Shown in pieces: positions 16,551 to 26,341 of a stretch of 64,000 nt of DNA; the first letter of the stretch is position 1, and each line of letters opens with the position of its first letter. Location of the stretch: contig NZ_NCSM01000056.1 in NCBI RefSeq assembly GCF_002224125.1, forward strand, positions 1 to 64,000. Direction: 5' to 3'. The DNA comes from Streptomyces sp. NBS 14/10 (GTDB lineage Bacteria > Actinomycetota > Actinomycetes > Streptomycetales > Streptomycetaceae). Position numbers and translations under genes: made by a program. The notes under the pieces were generated by a model. The model did no database searches. It had not been told where the DNA came from and saw only the letters and a list, made by a program, of their open reading frames with translations.

Positions 16551-18091
16551 CACGCCTCACCTCCGGTAGTGAGCAGTTCCGCGCATTTCTCGCCGACCAT
16601 CAGCACCCCGATCATCGGGTTGACGGCGGGCATGGTCGGGAAGACGGACGCGTCGGCGATCCGGATGCCCTTGAGCCCCCGGATCCGCAGGTCCGGGCCG
16701 ACCACGGCCGACTCGTCGGAGACCGCGCCCATCCGGCAGGTGCCCGCCGGGTGGTAGACGGTGTGCGCGACCTTACGGGCGTACTCGCTGAGCTCCTCGT
16801 CCGAGGTGATCTCGGGCCCGGGGCACACCTCGCGCTTGAGCCAGCCCGCCAGCGGCTGGGTCTTCGCGATCTCGCGGGCGATGCGTATGCCGTCGACGAG
16901 GGTGCGGCCGTCGTAGTCCTCCTCGTCCGTGAAGTAGCGGAAGTCCAGGGCGGGCTTCACGGACGGGTCGGCGCTGGTGAGGTAGAGGCGGCCGCGGCTG
17001 CGGGGCTTGGGGATGTTCGGGGTCATCGACACGCCGTGCTCGGGCTTCTCGTAGCCCAGCCGCTCGGGGTTGTCGGTGAACGGGATTTGGTAGAAGTGGA
17101 ACATCAGATCCGGGCCCTGCGCACCGGGGTCGCGCCGGACGAACAGGCCCGCGTCCGAATCCATCGCCGAGTTCTCGGGGATCGGGCCGTCCGTCTCCCA
17201 GACGATCACCGACTCGGGGTGGTCGAGCAGATTCTCGCCGACGCCCGGCAGATCGTGCACGACGGGGATGCCGAGCGCGTCCAGATCGCGCCGGGGCCCG
17301 ATACCGGAGTGCAGCAGCAGCCGCGGGGTGTCCACGGCGCCCGCGCAGACCAGCACCTCGCGCCCCGCCTCGACCAGCAGCTCCGCGCCGTCCTTGGTGC
17401 GGACCCGCACCCCCGTCGCCCGGCCGGACTCGTCGAGCTCCAGCCGGTACGCCCAGGTCTCCAGCATCAGCTGGAGGTTGGGCCGGTCCAGGAACGGGTG
17501 CAGATAGGCGACGGAGGCGGAGGACCGCTTGTTGTTCTCCGGGTGGTAGGCGAGGTCGAAGAAGCCGACGCCCTCGTGGAAGGGCTCCTTGTTGAACCCC
17601 TCGACGCGCGGCACGCCGAGCGCCGTCTGCGCGGCGTCGACGAAGTCGCGGGCGATGGCGTTCCGGTCCTTCTCGTCGACCGGCACGATGTTGTTGCGCA
17701 GCCGCGCGAAGTACGGGTCCATGGAGGCCGCGTCCCAGCCGTCCGCACCCGCCTTCGCCCACTCGTCCCAGTCGCCCGGCAGCGGTTTGAAGGAGATGAG
17801 GGTGTTGTGCGAGGAACAGCCGCCGAGCACCCGGGCCCGGCTGTGCCGGATGTGGGAGTTGCCCCGGGGCTGCTCGGTGGTGGGGTAGTCGTAGTCCAGT
17901 TCGCCGCCGAGCAGACCGAGCCAGCGGCGCAGGGTCAGCACCTCGGGCCGGTCGATATCGGACGGCCCGCCCTCGATGACGGCGACACGGATGTCCGGGT
18001 CCTCGGTGAGGCGGGAGGCGATCACGGATCCCGCGGTGCCGCCGCCGATGACGACATAGTCGAAACGATCGATTGCGTCAGGTACGGACAT
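16550..18091 (-). CDS. codA: Choline oxidase-type GMC flavoprotein
   Basis: 513 residues. The FAD-binding start is [33 protein letters not shown] carries His95, aligned with the His that covalently holds FAD in Arthrobacter choline oxidase. Near the C-terminus VYHPAGT (His447) and VNPMIG (Asn491) are 44 residues apart, the same spacing as the catalytic His466/Asn510 pair of that enzyme. It should oxidise choline through betaine aldehyde to glycine betaine with O2. Other GMC alcohol oxidases share the fold, but covalent-His context and operon partners favour choline. Start: ATG at 18091. About 190 bases separate it from the betaine aldehyde dehydrogenase gene. Confidence 0.9.
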   Translation of the reverse strand: MSVPDAIDRFDYVVIGGGTAGSVIASRLTEDPDIRVAVIEGGPSDIDRPEVLTLRRWLGLLGGELDYDYPTTEQPRGNSHIRHSRARVLGGCSSHNTLISFKPLPGDWDEWAKAGADGWDAASMDPYFARLRNNIVPVDEKDRNAIARDFVDAAQTALGVPRVEGFNKEPFHEGVGFFDLAYHPENNKRSSASVAYLHPFLDRPNLQLMLETWAYRLELDESGRATGVRVRTKDGAELLVEAGREVLVCAGAVDTPRLLLHSGIGPRRDLDALGIPVVHDLPGVGENLLDHPESVIVWETDGPIPENSAMDSDAGLFVRRDPGAQGPDLMFHFYQIPFTDNPERLGYEKPEHGVSMTPNIPKPRSRGRLYLTSADPSVKPALDFRYFTDEEDYDGRTLVDGIRIAREIAKTQPLAGWLKREVCPGPEITSDEELSEYARKVAHTVYHPAGTCRMGAVSDESAVVGPDLRIRGLKGIRIADASVFPTMPAVNPMIGVLMVGEKCAELLTTGGEA

Positions 18092-18281
18092 GGGGTTACT
18101 CCTCGCGGCCCCGGACCGAGGCCCGGGTGTGGGGCGTACGTACATGGGGCGTACGTACGCAGGGGGTGGGGGTGTACGGGGTGTGGGGACGTGCGGCGTG
18201 CCGTGTGCGTAGAGGGACGGGTGTCTGGAGATGGGGAGGGGCTGGCGGGGTGACGGGGTGGCGGAGTGGCGGGCCTACGGC

Positions 18282-19784
18282 TCAGCCGGCGAACCAGCGG
18301 ACCGGGGCGGGCCGCAGGTTCTCGTAAATGTGCTTGGTCTCGCGGTATTCGGCCAGACCCGAGGGGCCGAGTTCGCGTCCGATACCGGACTTCCCGAAGC
18401 CACCCCACTCGGCCTGCGGGAGATAGGGGTGGTAGTCGTTGATCCATACGGTGCCGTGGCGCATCCGCCCCGCGACGCGCCGCGCCCGCGCGGTGTCGCT
18501 GGACCAGACGGCGCCCGCGAGCCCGTACTCGGTGTCGTTGGCGAGCGCGATGGCCTCGTCCTCGGTGCGGAAGGACTCGACGGTGAGGATCGGCCCGAAG
18601 GTCTCCTCCCGCACCACCCGCATCTCGCGGTTGCACTGGTCGAGGATCGTCGGCAGATAGAAGTAGCCGGTCGCGGGGCGGACGTCGGACGGCTCGGGCT
18701 GCGCGCCGCCGCAGCGCAGCAGCGCGCCCTCCTCCAGCGCGGAGGCGACATACGCCTCGACCTTGTCGAGCTGGCGCGCCGATACGAGCGGACCGCACTC
18801 CACGCCGGGCTCGGTGCCGCGCCCCAGCTTGATCTTCTCGGCCCGGCGAGCGAGTTCGGCGACGAACCGCTCGCGTACGGACTCCTCGATGATCAGCCGG
18901 GCCCCGGCGGAGCAGACCTGGCCGCTGTGGATGAAGGCGGCGTTGAGGGCCTGGTCGACGGCGGTGTCAAAGCCCTCGGCGGTGTCGCAGGCGTCGGCGA
19001 AGACGACATTGGGGTTCTTGCCGCCGAGTTCGAGCGCGACCTTCTTCACGCCCGGCGCGGCCGCCTGCATCACCTTCGTACCGCTGACCAGGCCGCCGGT
19101 GAAGGACACCAGATCCACATCGGGGTGCTCGGCCATCCGGGCGCCCACCGGGTCCCCGGTGCCGGTCACCAGATTGCCGACCCCGGCCGGCAGCCCGGCC
19201 TCGACCAGCAGGTCCATCAGATACATCGTCGACAGCGGGGTCAGTTCGCTGGGCTTGACGACAAAAGTATTGCCCGCGGCGAGCGCCGGGGCGATCTTCC
19301 AGCTGGCCTGAAGCAGTGGATAGTTCCAGGGGGCGATCAGCGCGCAGACGCCCACCGGTTCATGCACGACCACGCTGTGCACATCCTGGGTGCCCGCGTC
19401 GACCACGCGCCCGGCCGACTCGCCGACGACGACCTGGGCGAAGTAGCGGAAGGCGTTGGTGACGTCGTCGACGTCGACCCGCCCTTCTTCGAGCGTCTTA
19501 CCGGTGTCACGGCTCTCGAGCAGCGCGATCTTCTCGCGGTCGCGCTGGAGCAGATCGGCGACACGGCGCAGCAGCGCCGCCCGCTCGGCCACGGGCGTAT
19601 GCGGCCAGGGGCCCGTGTCGAAGGCGCGGCGGGCGGCGGCGACGGCCGCGTCGGTGTCCTCGGCACCGCCCTCGGATACGACCGCGAGGGTCTTGGCGTC
19701 GGCGGGGTCGAGGACCTCCCGCTGCGCGCCGGACGCGGCGGCACGCCACGCCCCGTCCACATGAATGGTCTCGACTGCCGACAC
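18282..19784 (-). CDS. betB: Betaine aldehyde dehydrogenase
   Basis: 500 residues, the normal ALDH length. Visible catalytic elements are APWNYPLL with Asn154, VALELGGKNPN with Glu252 and SGQVCSAG with nucleophile Cys291; VSFTGG lies in the NAD-binding region. It oxidises betaine aldehyde to glycine betaine with NAD(P)+ in the cytosol. The start chosen is the GTG at 19784, which has GGCGGAG a few bases upstream; the longer reading frame to 19883 adds a non-homologous extension. First gene of the leftward osmoprotectant cluster. Because choline oxidase can itself make betaine, this enzyme may mainly remove the reactive aldehyde intermediate. Confidence 0.92.
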   Translation of the reverse strand: MSAVETIHVDGAWRAAASGAQREVLDPADAKTLAVVSEGGAEDTDAAVAAARRAFDTGPWPHTPVAERAALLRRVADLLQRDREKIALLESRDTGKTLEEGRVDVDDVTNAFRYFAQVVVGESAGRVVDAGTQDVHSVVVHEPVGVCALIAPWNYPLLQASWKIAPALAAGNTFVVKPSELTPLSTMYLMDLLVEAGLPAGVGNLVTGTGDPVGARMAEHPDVDLVSFTGGLVSGTKVMQAAAPGVKKVALELGGKNPNVVFADACDTAEGFDTAVDQALNAAFIHSGQVCSAGARLIIEESVRERFVAELARRAEKIKLGRGTEPGVECGPLVSARQLDKVEAYVASALEEGALLRCGGAQPEPSDVRPATGYFYLPTILDQCNREMRVVREETFGPILTVESFRTEDEAIALANDTEYGLAGAVWSSDTARARRVAGRMRHGTVWINDYHPYLPQAEWGGFGKSGIGRELGPSGLAEYRETKHIYENLRPAPVRWFAG

Positions 19785-19944
19785 GTCTGCTCCGCCTTCC
19801 GGTGTTACTGGACTGGCGCCGCCGACCGCGTCGGCAACGCGAAGCCCCTCCCCGAAAGGTGCGGACCTATGCGTGATTGTCATTCGAAAGTGGTCGGGCT
19901 CACTTGGTCACAAGCTGTACGCGTTCGCGCACAGATGCTCCTCA

Positions 19945-19963
19945 GGTGATGAATCGCATCACC
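19945..19963. promoter_or_regulatory. Palindrome GGTGATG-N5-CATCACC upstream of betB
   Basis: A perfect 7-bp dyad with a five-base spacer lies about 160 bases upstream of betB and 15 bases beyond the stop of the next gene. It is AT-richer than the terminators in this window, which favours an operator for a dimeric regulator of the betaine locus over a terminator. Confidence 0.4.
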
Positions 19964-19978
19964 TCGGAACGGCAAGGA

Positions 19979-20806
19979 TCAGCTCAGACGGAAGGAATCG
20001 ACGGCCGCCCGCTGTATCTCCTGCTGTCCGGCGCGGTCGTCGCCCGGGCCGATGACGAGCACGGCGTACATCGTGCCGTCGGACGCGGTGAAGCGGTGGT
20101 CGAGGACCCGCCGGGTGCCGCCGTACTTCTCGCTGTCGTAGGTGTACTCCAGCTCCGCCGGGTCCATGGCGCCCTGCCCGGTTCGCCCCAGGGCGATCTG
20201 CTCATAGCCGCGCTGGCGGGAGGCTATGCGCTCGGCTTCCTGCGCCGACTCGTACGGCGTCTGCTCCGGGCCGTGCAGTTCAAAGATCTGCACCATGGTG
20301 GCCTGGTCGGACGAGGTGTAGAAGACGCTGGGCCCCTCGACGGTGCGCCGCCAGCCGTCCGGGACGGCGAGGGTGAAGCCCGCCGGGTCGTCCGCCAGGC
20401 GGAAGCCGTCGGGCGGGGACGCGCCGGGCGAGGCCGAGGGGGACAGGGACGGGGATTGCGCCGGGGACCCGGACGGGGAGGCCGAGGGCGTGTCGGACGG
20501 CATATCGGACGGGGTGCCGGACTCCTCGCCAGGGGCCGGAGAGGCGCCGTCGGGCGGCACCCCGTCCGTCTCCGATGGCCCGGGCACCGAGCTCTCACCG
20601 ACCCCGGGGACGGGGCCCGCCCGATACCCAGCCTTGCCATCGCTCCCGAACGCCACCCATCCGGCGAACGCGAGCGCGGCGCACAGCACCACCGCCACGG
20701 CGGCCACCCGCAGACCCCGCCGCGCATCGCCGACCGACGGAGGAGGCGGTGGCGGCGCGCCGCCACCGTCCGCCCACTCCCTCTGTTCCGCGCCTCCGTC
20801 GCTCAT
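19979..20806 (-). CDS. Hypothetical membrane-anchored protein with Pro/Ser linker
   Basis: 275 residues. A cytoplasmic proline-rich start (GGGAPPPPPPSVGD) precedes one membrane helix (LRVAAVAVVLCAALAFAGWVAF, about 33-54). A long Pro/Ser/Asp linker (about 60-140, many SPS and GTPSD units) leads to an extracellular domain of about 135 residues with FTLAVPDGWRRTVEG, TMVQIFELHGPEQTPYESAQ and a C-terminal DHRFTASDGTMYAVLVIGPGDD. Single-pass proteins with this layout often accompany actinobacterial Ser/Thr kinases as the sensor-like part, but no kinase adjoins it. Function unknown. The next gene upstream on the same strand starts about 60 bases from it. Confidence 0.72.
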   Translation of the reverse strand: MSDGGAEQREWADGGGAPPPPPPSVGDARRGLRVAAVAVVLCAALAFAGWVAFGSDGKAGYRAGPVPGVGESSVPGPSETDGVPPDGASPAPGEESGTPSDMPSDTPSASPSGSPAQSPSLSPSASPGASPPDGFRLADDPAGFTLAVPDGWRRTVEGPSVFYTSSDQATMVQIFELHGPEQTPYESAQEAERIASRQRGYEQIALGRTGQGAMDPAELEYTYDSEKYGGTRRVLDHRFTASDGTMYAVLVIGPGDDRAGQQEIQRAAVDSFRLS

Positions 20807-20865
20807 CCCAGCCCCCCGATGTTTCGACCCTTGCGCGCAGGCTTTCCCTCGCGCGTCGGCTTTGC

Positions 20866-21300
20866 TCAGCCGCCCAGCAGGGCGCCGACCGCCTGTCCCA
20901 GAGCCACGCCGGACGCCAGCATGCCGATGCTCGCGCTCGCGTCCTGCAACACGGCCCGGAGCCGGGCGAGGCGTCCGGGAGCCGCCGCCCCGGTGCGCCG
21001 GATCTCGTCCTCGGTCTCGGACAGCTCGTCCGCCAGCGCGCTGACCTCGGGGCTCTCCACAAGCCGCGCAAGATCCGCGCCGAGCTGCCGTACGGCCTCC
21101 AGCAGCTGCTCGTACGCGGGGTCGCGCGCCACTGACGACTCCGCCCGCACATTCACGATGTAGTTGTGGTCACCGATGCCGACGGCGCCACCACGGACGG
21201 AGCCGATGCGGATATCGCCGTATGCGCGCCCGCCCGCCCCCGCGGGCTCTTCGTCGTTCTCCGCGTCAGTGTCTGTGTTCGTGTCCGTGTTCTCAGCCAT
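20866..21300 (-). CDS. Hypothetical protein with GDHNYIVN motif
   Basis: 144 residues. An acidic, Asp/Thr-rich N-terminus leads to GDIRIGSVRGGAVGIGDHNYIVNV (about 27-50), a beta-type motif seen ahead of effector or coiled-coil regions in many streptomycete proteins. Then comes an amphipathic helical region (YEQLLEAVRQLGADLARLVESPEVSALADELSETEDEIR) and a short hydrophobic glycine-rich end (GMLASGVALGQAVGALLGG). The layout, a recognition motif plus helices with a membrane-active-looking tail, is reminiscent of small bacterial conflict-system proteins, but that is only an impression. It lies between TnpB and the betaine locus. Confidence 0.7.
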   Translation of the reverse strand: MAENTDTNTDTDAENDEEPAGAGGRAYGDIRIGSVRGGAVGIGDHNYIVNVRAESSVARDPAYEQLLEAVRQLGADLARLVESPEVSALADELSETEDEIRRTGAAAPGRLARLRAVLQDASASIGMLASGVALGQAVGALLGG

Positions 21301-21406
21301 GCTCTCCCCCCGAGCCAGGCAGTCAACTCATCCCAAAATAGGGGAAGCTGAGCCACAGGTATAGGGAATGGCAAAAAGGCCACCCTCCGGAGTCACCTTC
21401 TCGGCC

Positions 21407-21440
21407 GTGAACGGCCGAGCTCGTATGCTCGGTCGTTCAC
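21407..21440. repeat. 14-bp inverted repeat beyond the tnpB 3' end
   Basis: GTGAACGGCCGAGC at 21407-21420 pairs with GCTCGGTCGTTCAC at 21427-21440, with one G-U pair and a six-base loop. It lies about 75 bases past the tnpB stop. It could be a terminator, the subterminal hairpin of an IS200/IS605-type right end, or the end of an omega-RNA. Confidence 0.6.
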
Positions 21441-21512
21441 ACCTTGTCGCGCTCCCGACTGTCCCCTACGACAGGACGGTCACGGGTCGCATCCACCCAC
21501 CCCGTGTTCGGC

Positions 21513-22667
21513 TCATGAGGAGGGTGCGGGTGCGGTGACGAACACCCACGCCGAGCGTGCACGGTCGCGCACGTTGACCCCGGCGACGACATCGGCAGGC
21601 CCAGCGAGGCCGCACCGACGACAACGGAAGTGATCCCGGTCGGGCCGGTTGACCCGCTCGGTGTGGCCGCAGCGCGGACAGCGCTGGGAGGTGTAGGCCG
21701 CATCTACCTCAAGGAAGGGCACCCCGGCCCTGCGGGCCTTGTAGGCCAAGTGCTGCCCGAGCTGGTGGAACGGCCAGGAGGATAGGGTGCCCCGCTGGTC
21801 GCGGCGTGGCCGTACCCGCTCGCGGATCCCGCCAAGTGCCTCAACGGCGATGCCGCGACCGGTGCGTTGCGCGACGGACACGATCTCCTTGCTGATGCGG
21901 TGGTTCACATGGGTGGCATGACTCTTTTCCTTTCGCCTGCGGCGGGCAAGGCGCCGACGGGCAGAGCGGCTTGTCTTCTTCTGGAGTTCGGTGCGTTTGC
22001 GGGCCTGCCAGCGCCGGTAGCGGAACAGGCGCCGTCCCTGGTAGTTGATGCCGTCGCTGGTGGTGGCCAGGTTCACGATGCCCCGGTCCACGCCGATCCA
22101 GTCGGCCGGCTCGTACACCTCGGGATCGGGCAGGTCGCAGGTGGCGATCAGGAACCACTTCCCGTCCCGGTACGCAAGGTCGCTCTCGCCCTTTCGGCGG
22201 GCCACTAGCATCTTGAGCTGGTCCGGGGAGCAGACGAATCGAATGCCCCGCGCCCGTCCGTGCGCAGTCCAGATGGAGATGGTGCAGCTGTCGTACTGCC
22301 AGGACAGGCAGCGATCGTCGAACGGCTGAGCCGCCTCCGGACGGAAGCCAATGGGGGTGCCGACCGCCGCACGGTACCGCTTGGATGTGGGCGGGCCCAG
22401 GTTCCCCGCCCGCAGGTTGGCCCTCAGGCTGGTGTAGGCGTCGACGACCTTCTTCACCGCTCGCACCGCTGGCTGCGCCGACAGCCCGAACCTCGCCTTC
22501 AGATCCGCATACACCTCCTTCTGCAGTCCATTGCGATCCATCAACCCCTTGGCGAAGGCAACCCGTGAGGCGTAGGTAGCGGCCCGATTGCAGGCGCGCA
22601 GGGTTGCCTCGAGCGCCGACGCCTGCTCAAGCGTCGGCAGGAGCTTGACCTGTACCGCCAGCTTCAT
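21513..22667 (-). CDS. tnpB: TnpB, IS200/IS605-type RNA-guided endonuclease
   Basis: 384 residues from the ATG at 22667 (MKLAVQVKLLP), the usual N-terminus of the family. The RuvC residues are present: Asp194 (GVDRGIVNLATTSDG), Glu276 (IAVEALGGIRERVR) and Asp359 (PADVVAGVNV). Two CxxC knuckles, CPRC (330-333) and CRRC (349-352), form the zinc ribbon between the last two. The final motif has Val where most TnpBs have Asn after Asp-X. TnpB cuts DNA using an omega-RNA encoded at the 3' end of its element, which helps retain the transposon. No TnpA transposase is nearby, so this copy is non-autonomous or domesticated. The frame is intact. Confidence 0.92.
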   Translation of the reverse strand: MKLAVQVKLLPTLEQASALEATLRACNRAATYASRVAFAKGLMDRNGLQKEVYADLKARFGLSAQPAVRAVKKVVDAYTSLRANLRAGNLGPPTSKRYRAAVGTPIGFRPEAAQPFDDRCLSWQYDSCTISIWTAHGRARGIRFVCSPDQLKMLVARRKGESDLAYRDGKWFLIATCDLPDPEVYEPADWIGVDRGIVNLATTSDGINYQGRRLFRYRRWQARKRTELQKKTSRSARRRLARRRRKEKSHATHVNHRISKEIVSVAQRTGRGIAVEALGGIRERVRPRRDQRGTLSSWPFHQLGQHLAYKARRAGVPFLEVDAAYTSQRCPRCGHTERVNRPDRDHFRCRRCGLAGPADVVAGVNVRDRARSAWVFVTAPAPSS

Positions 22668-22984
22668 GTCATCGGACCGTAGTGCGGCAAGCGAACGCGC
22701 GACCGGCACTTCTTGGACAATCACCAGTCCCGGCGATCCATGGGACACCTGTTCGCATTCTCTGCCTCCGCAGGCGGCCGTGTGGACGCTCTCCGCCCGT
22801 GAGAGAAAGGAATGGGGTCGAGAATCGTGGGCTCGCATGCTTCTGCCGGTTTAGCCGCCGCAGTTTGCAGGGCGCCCGGTGCAGCTGGCCCAGGCCGTAG
22901 TTCTCGTCCGCCGCCGAGCGCGCGGGCGTGTTCAAGGTCCTCAGGCCACCAGGCAGGTCAGGGAACTGGTACGAGTAGCGGCCG
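22668..22984. other. Gene-free stretch upstream of tnpB
   Basis: No convincing coding region is seen here. It must hold the tnpB promoter and, if the element is complete, its left end. Clear terminal repeats could not be defined by eye. The reading frames in it lack homology. Confidence 0.5.
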
Positions 22985-23150
22985 TGCATGTTGACGTGGT
23001 GCCGAACGGGGAGAGGCAGGCGGCACCCGTCGCCGCCGCGGACCTGTCCGTGCCACCGCCCGAGTTCTTCACCGCGTCGTCCCGCACTCTGACCACCGGC
23101 CTGGCGAAGGCGGGCGTGCGCCGCCTAGTGGTGGTCGGGCTCTCATCGCT
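22985..23150 (+). pseudogene. Remnant of an NAD(P)-binding (NmrA-like) protein
   Basis: Translation on the + strand gives [39 protein letters not shown], which has the signature of the third strand-helix-strand of atypical short-chain dehydrogenases ([19 protein letters not shown]). The glycine-rich nucleotide-binding start and the C-terminal half are missing, and the frame continues into nonsense. It is interpreted as an internal fragment left by deletion, possibly during events that also brought tnpB. The boundaries are approximate. Confidence 0.55.
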
Positions 23151-23330
23151 CGACAAGATCGAGGCGCCTCGCCATCACCGCGCTGCTGTCAGCGTGCAGG
23201 AGCGGCGACACCTGAGGTCCACGACAGCCAGGGGCGTGGGGTACCGCCCCAGTGGAGCGGCACGTTGGTGGTTGAGCGGCGTCGCCGGTGCTCGCGGCGA
23301 GCTCCGCGAGGTTGGGATCCCCAACGGGGT

Positions 23331-23372
23331 GGCCGGGCGGGGCCGAGGCTCACAGCCTCAGGCCCCGCGGCC
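23331..23372 (-). terminator. Hairpin downstream of mdh
   Basis: GCGGGGCC-GAGGCT at 23337-23350 pairs with AGCCTC-A-GGCCCCGC at 23354-23368 (one bulged A), extendable with GGCC at 23331 and near 23369. It lies just past the mdh stop. Confidence 0.6.
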
Positions 23373-23386
23373 AGGACTCACAGCCG

Positions 23387-24694
<1,308 letters not shown>

Positions 24695-25972
24695 TCACGG
24701 CGCGCTGGTGCGCCCCGCGGCCGTCGTGGTGCAGCCGCGCTGTCCGGTGGTGCGGGTGGCGCATGCCTTGGCCTGGGTGGTGGAGCCGACCGCGATCATC
24801 GGGGTGTAGGCGTCGCCGTCGGCGTTGACCTTGCCGTACTCGGTGCGCGTCGGGCCGACCGCGCCCTGGCCGACCGCGCCCTGGGCGGGCGCGGTCACCT
24901 GTAACCGGTCGCCCGGGGCGGCCTTGGTGATCCGGGCCCACGCCGCGCCGCACACCTTGCTGTAGCGCACCTCGACATACGCGCTGCCCACGGTCACGCT
25001 CGCGGTCGTCCTGGCGTACGCCCCACCGCACCCCATGGTCTCGGGGTCCTTACCGGTGCACTCCCGGCCGGCGCATTTCACTCCGCTGGGCAGGCGGGGG
25101 CCGCTGGTCGTGGTCCGCCCGGGCGTCGGGTCCTTGGCCCGTTCGTCGGCCTGGCCTCCCGGGTTGACCAGGAGGACCACTGCCGCGCCCATGAGCAGCA
25201 CCCCGACCGCCGTGGCGATGAACAGCGGGACGCGTCGGCGGCGGCGCCTGTCGGGCGACGGAGGCGGGCCCGGCGAGTCTGGCGGATCAGGAAGCAGGGC
25301 CGGTGCGACGGAGACGAGCGGCGGGTCCGCCACGGGCGGCTCAGGCGGCACGGCAGCCGCCCTGCGCACCGCCGTCTCGGGGATATGAGGCGCCTCGGGG
25401 CCGAGTGGCTCGGGGTGGGGTGGTTCGGTGTGGGGTGGTTCGGTGTGGGGCGTCGCGGGCCTCTGCGGCTCTGGCTCCGTACGGCGTGTCTCGGCCCAAG
25501 GCGTCTCCGTATGGGATGCCTCGGCCCCAGGCATCTCGGTACGGGGTGGCTCGGTACGGGGTGGCTCGGCATAGGCCCACCCGGCTTCCGCCTCCTCCGC
25601 CGTACGGCCGTTCCTCGAGTGCGGCAGCGGGCCCGTCTCCCCCAGCGCGGCCCGCGCCTGCGCGACCCTGAACGCCTCCATCGTGACGTCGTGCCGTAAC
25701 TCGGAACGGCTCCACGCGCGCTCCGCCAGCTCCCACAGGGTGCTCAGATGCTCGACGTCCGTGCCCGTCGCCTCGGCCAGCGCCACCACCGCGCCCTGCG
25801 GCGGCAGCAGACGGCCGTTGAGGTAGCGCTCCCACGACGTCTTGCTGTAGCCGGTGCGGTCGGCGACCGCGACGAGGCTCAGCTCGTTGTGCTCGACGAG
25901 CCTGCGTAACTGCCCGACGAACTCCCGAACCTGCGGATCGAGCTCCTCCGGCAGCTCCCTCCAACGAGGCAT
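24695..25972 (-). CDS. XRE-family HTH, membrane-spanning DUF2690 protein
   Basis: 425 residues from the ATG at 25972. N-terminal helix-turn-helix: FVGQLRRLVEHNELSLVAVADRTGYSKTSWERYLNGRLLPP (about 18-58). A Pro/Glu/Thr-rich linker (about 135-240) with TEPP/HTEPPH repeats follows. A basic stop-transfer and one membrane helix (RRRRRVPLFIATAVGVLLMGAAVVLLV, about 262-288) lead to an extracellular DUF2690 domain (VKCAGRECTGKDPETMGCGG...VEVRYSKVCGAAWARIT) with four paired cysteines. The topology, DNA-binding inside and Cys-rich domain outside, suggests a one-component sensor, but ligands and targets of this streptomycete family are unknown. Confidence 0.9.
   Translation of the reverse strand: MPRWRELPEELDPQVREFVGQLRRLVEHNELSLVAVADRTGYSKTSWERYLNGRLLPPQGAVVALAEATGTDVEHLSTLWELAERAWSRSELRHDVTMEAFRVAQARAALGETGPLPHSRNGRTAEEAEAGWAYAEPPRTEPPRTEMPGAEASHTETPWAETRRTEPEPQRPATPHTEPPHTEPPHPEPLGPEAPHIPETAVRRAAAVPPEPPVADPPLVSVAPALLPDPPDSPGPPPSPDRRRRRRVPLFIATAVGVLLMGAAVVLLVNPGGQADERAKDPTPGRTTTSGPRLPSGVKCAGRECTGKDPETMGCGGAYARTTASVTVGSAYVEVRYSKVCGAAWARITKAAPGDRLQVTAPAQGAVGQGAVGPTRTEYGKVNADGDAYTPMIAVGSTTQAKACATRTTGQRGCTTTAAGRTSAP
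25400..25575. repeat. Short tandem repeats in the XRE-DUF2690 linker
   Basis: On the + strand the units GGTTCGGTGTGGGGT and GGCTCGGTACGGGGT recur in direct tandem. They encode the Thr-Glu-Pro-Pro-His repeats of the linker on the minus strand. Length variation between strains would be expected. Confidence 0.7.
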
Positions 25973-26341
25973 TGCCTCCCCCTGTCCCCCCGTGCCCGTG
26001 AACTTCCCGTGCCCTGCCCCCGTTTGGGCACCCTCGAGAGTCCCGGATCCGCTACCCAGGGAGATGCCCCGCCCAAGAATGACAGTTCCCCCAGTAGGGG
26101 CGCACCGGAGCATTCCGGACCTGGGCGCGCTCCCAATGCGCCCCTATAAGGCTGTTGCGCACCCGAGACGTCGTACCGGAATGGTCACTTCCGGGCCACA
26201 GGCCCTCGACGCCCATTGATCCAGCAGGGCTTTTAACAGAACCCTTATCTCAGACGGCCCGTCCTTCTTCGGGGGAGAGGACGGGCCGTCGCAGTGCACG
26301 GGCGCTGAGGGGTCGGGAGGGGCGGCAAAGACCTCATCGTC
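25973..26341. other. Intergenic region between XRE-DUF2690 and DUF3017 genes
   Basis: It contains the promoter of the XRE-DUF2690 gene and the terminator of the folD-DUF3017 unit (26253-26290). I see no gene. A longer ATG-started frame reaches 26113 in phase with the XRE gene, but its extra residues lack HTH-family similarity. Confidence 0.6.
26253..26290 (-). terminator. Hairpin downstream of DUF3017 gene
   Basis: GACGGCCCGTCC (26253-26264) is exactly complementary to GGACGGGCCGTC (26279-26290), with a 14-base loop. Confidence 0.75.

Noticed and set aside
18130..18165. Repeated GGGGCGTACGTAC between betB and codA
   Set aside because: Two short copies of a GTAC-rich string in a low-complexity G-rich spacer; too little to call an operator.
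18231..19949. A 572-codon + strand frame opposite betB
   Set aside because: The minus strand encodes a complete aldehyde dehydrogenase; the + frame has no family motifs.
21407..22667. TnpB as a Cas12 effector with a CRISPR locus
   Set aside because: The size (384 residues) is that of TnpB, and no CRISPR repeats or cas1/cas2 are present.
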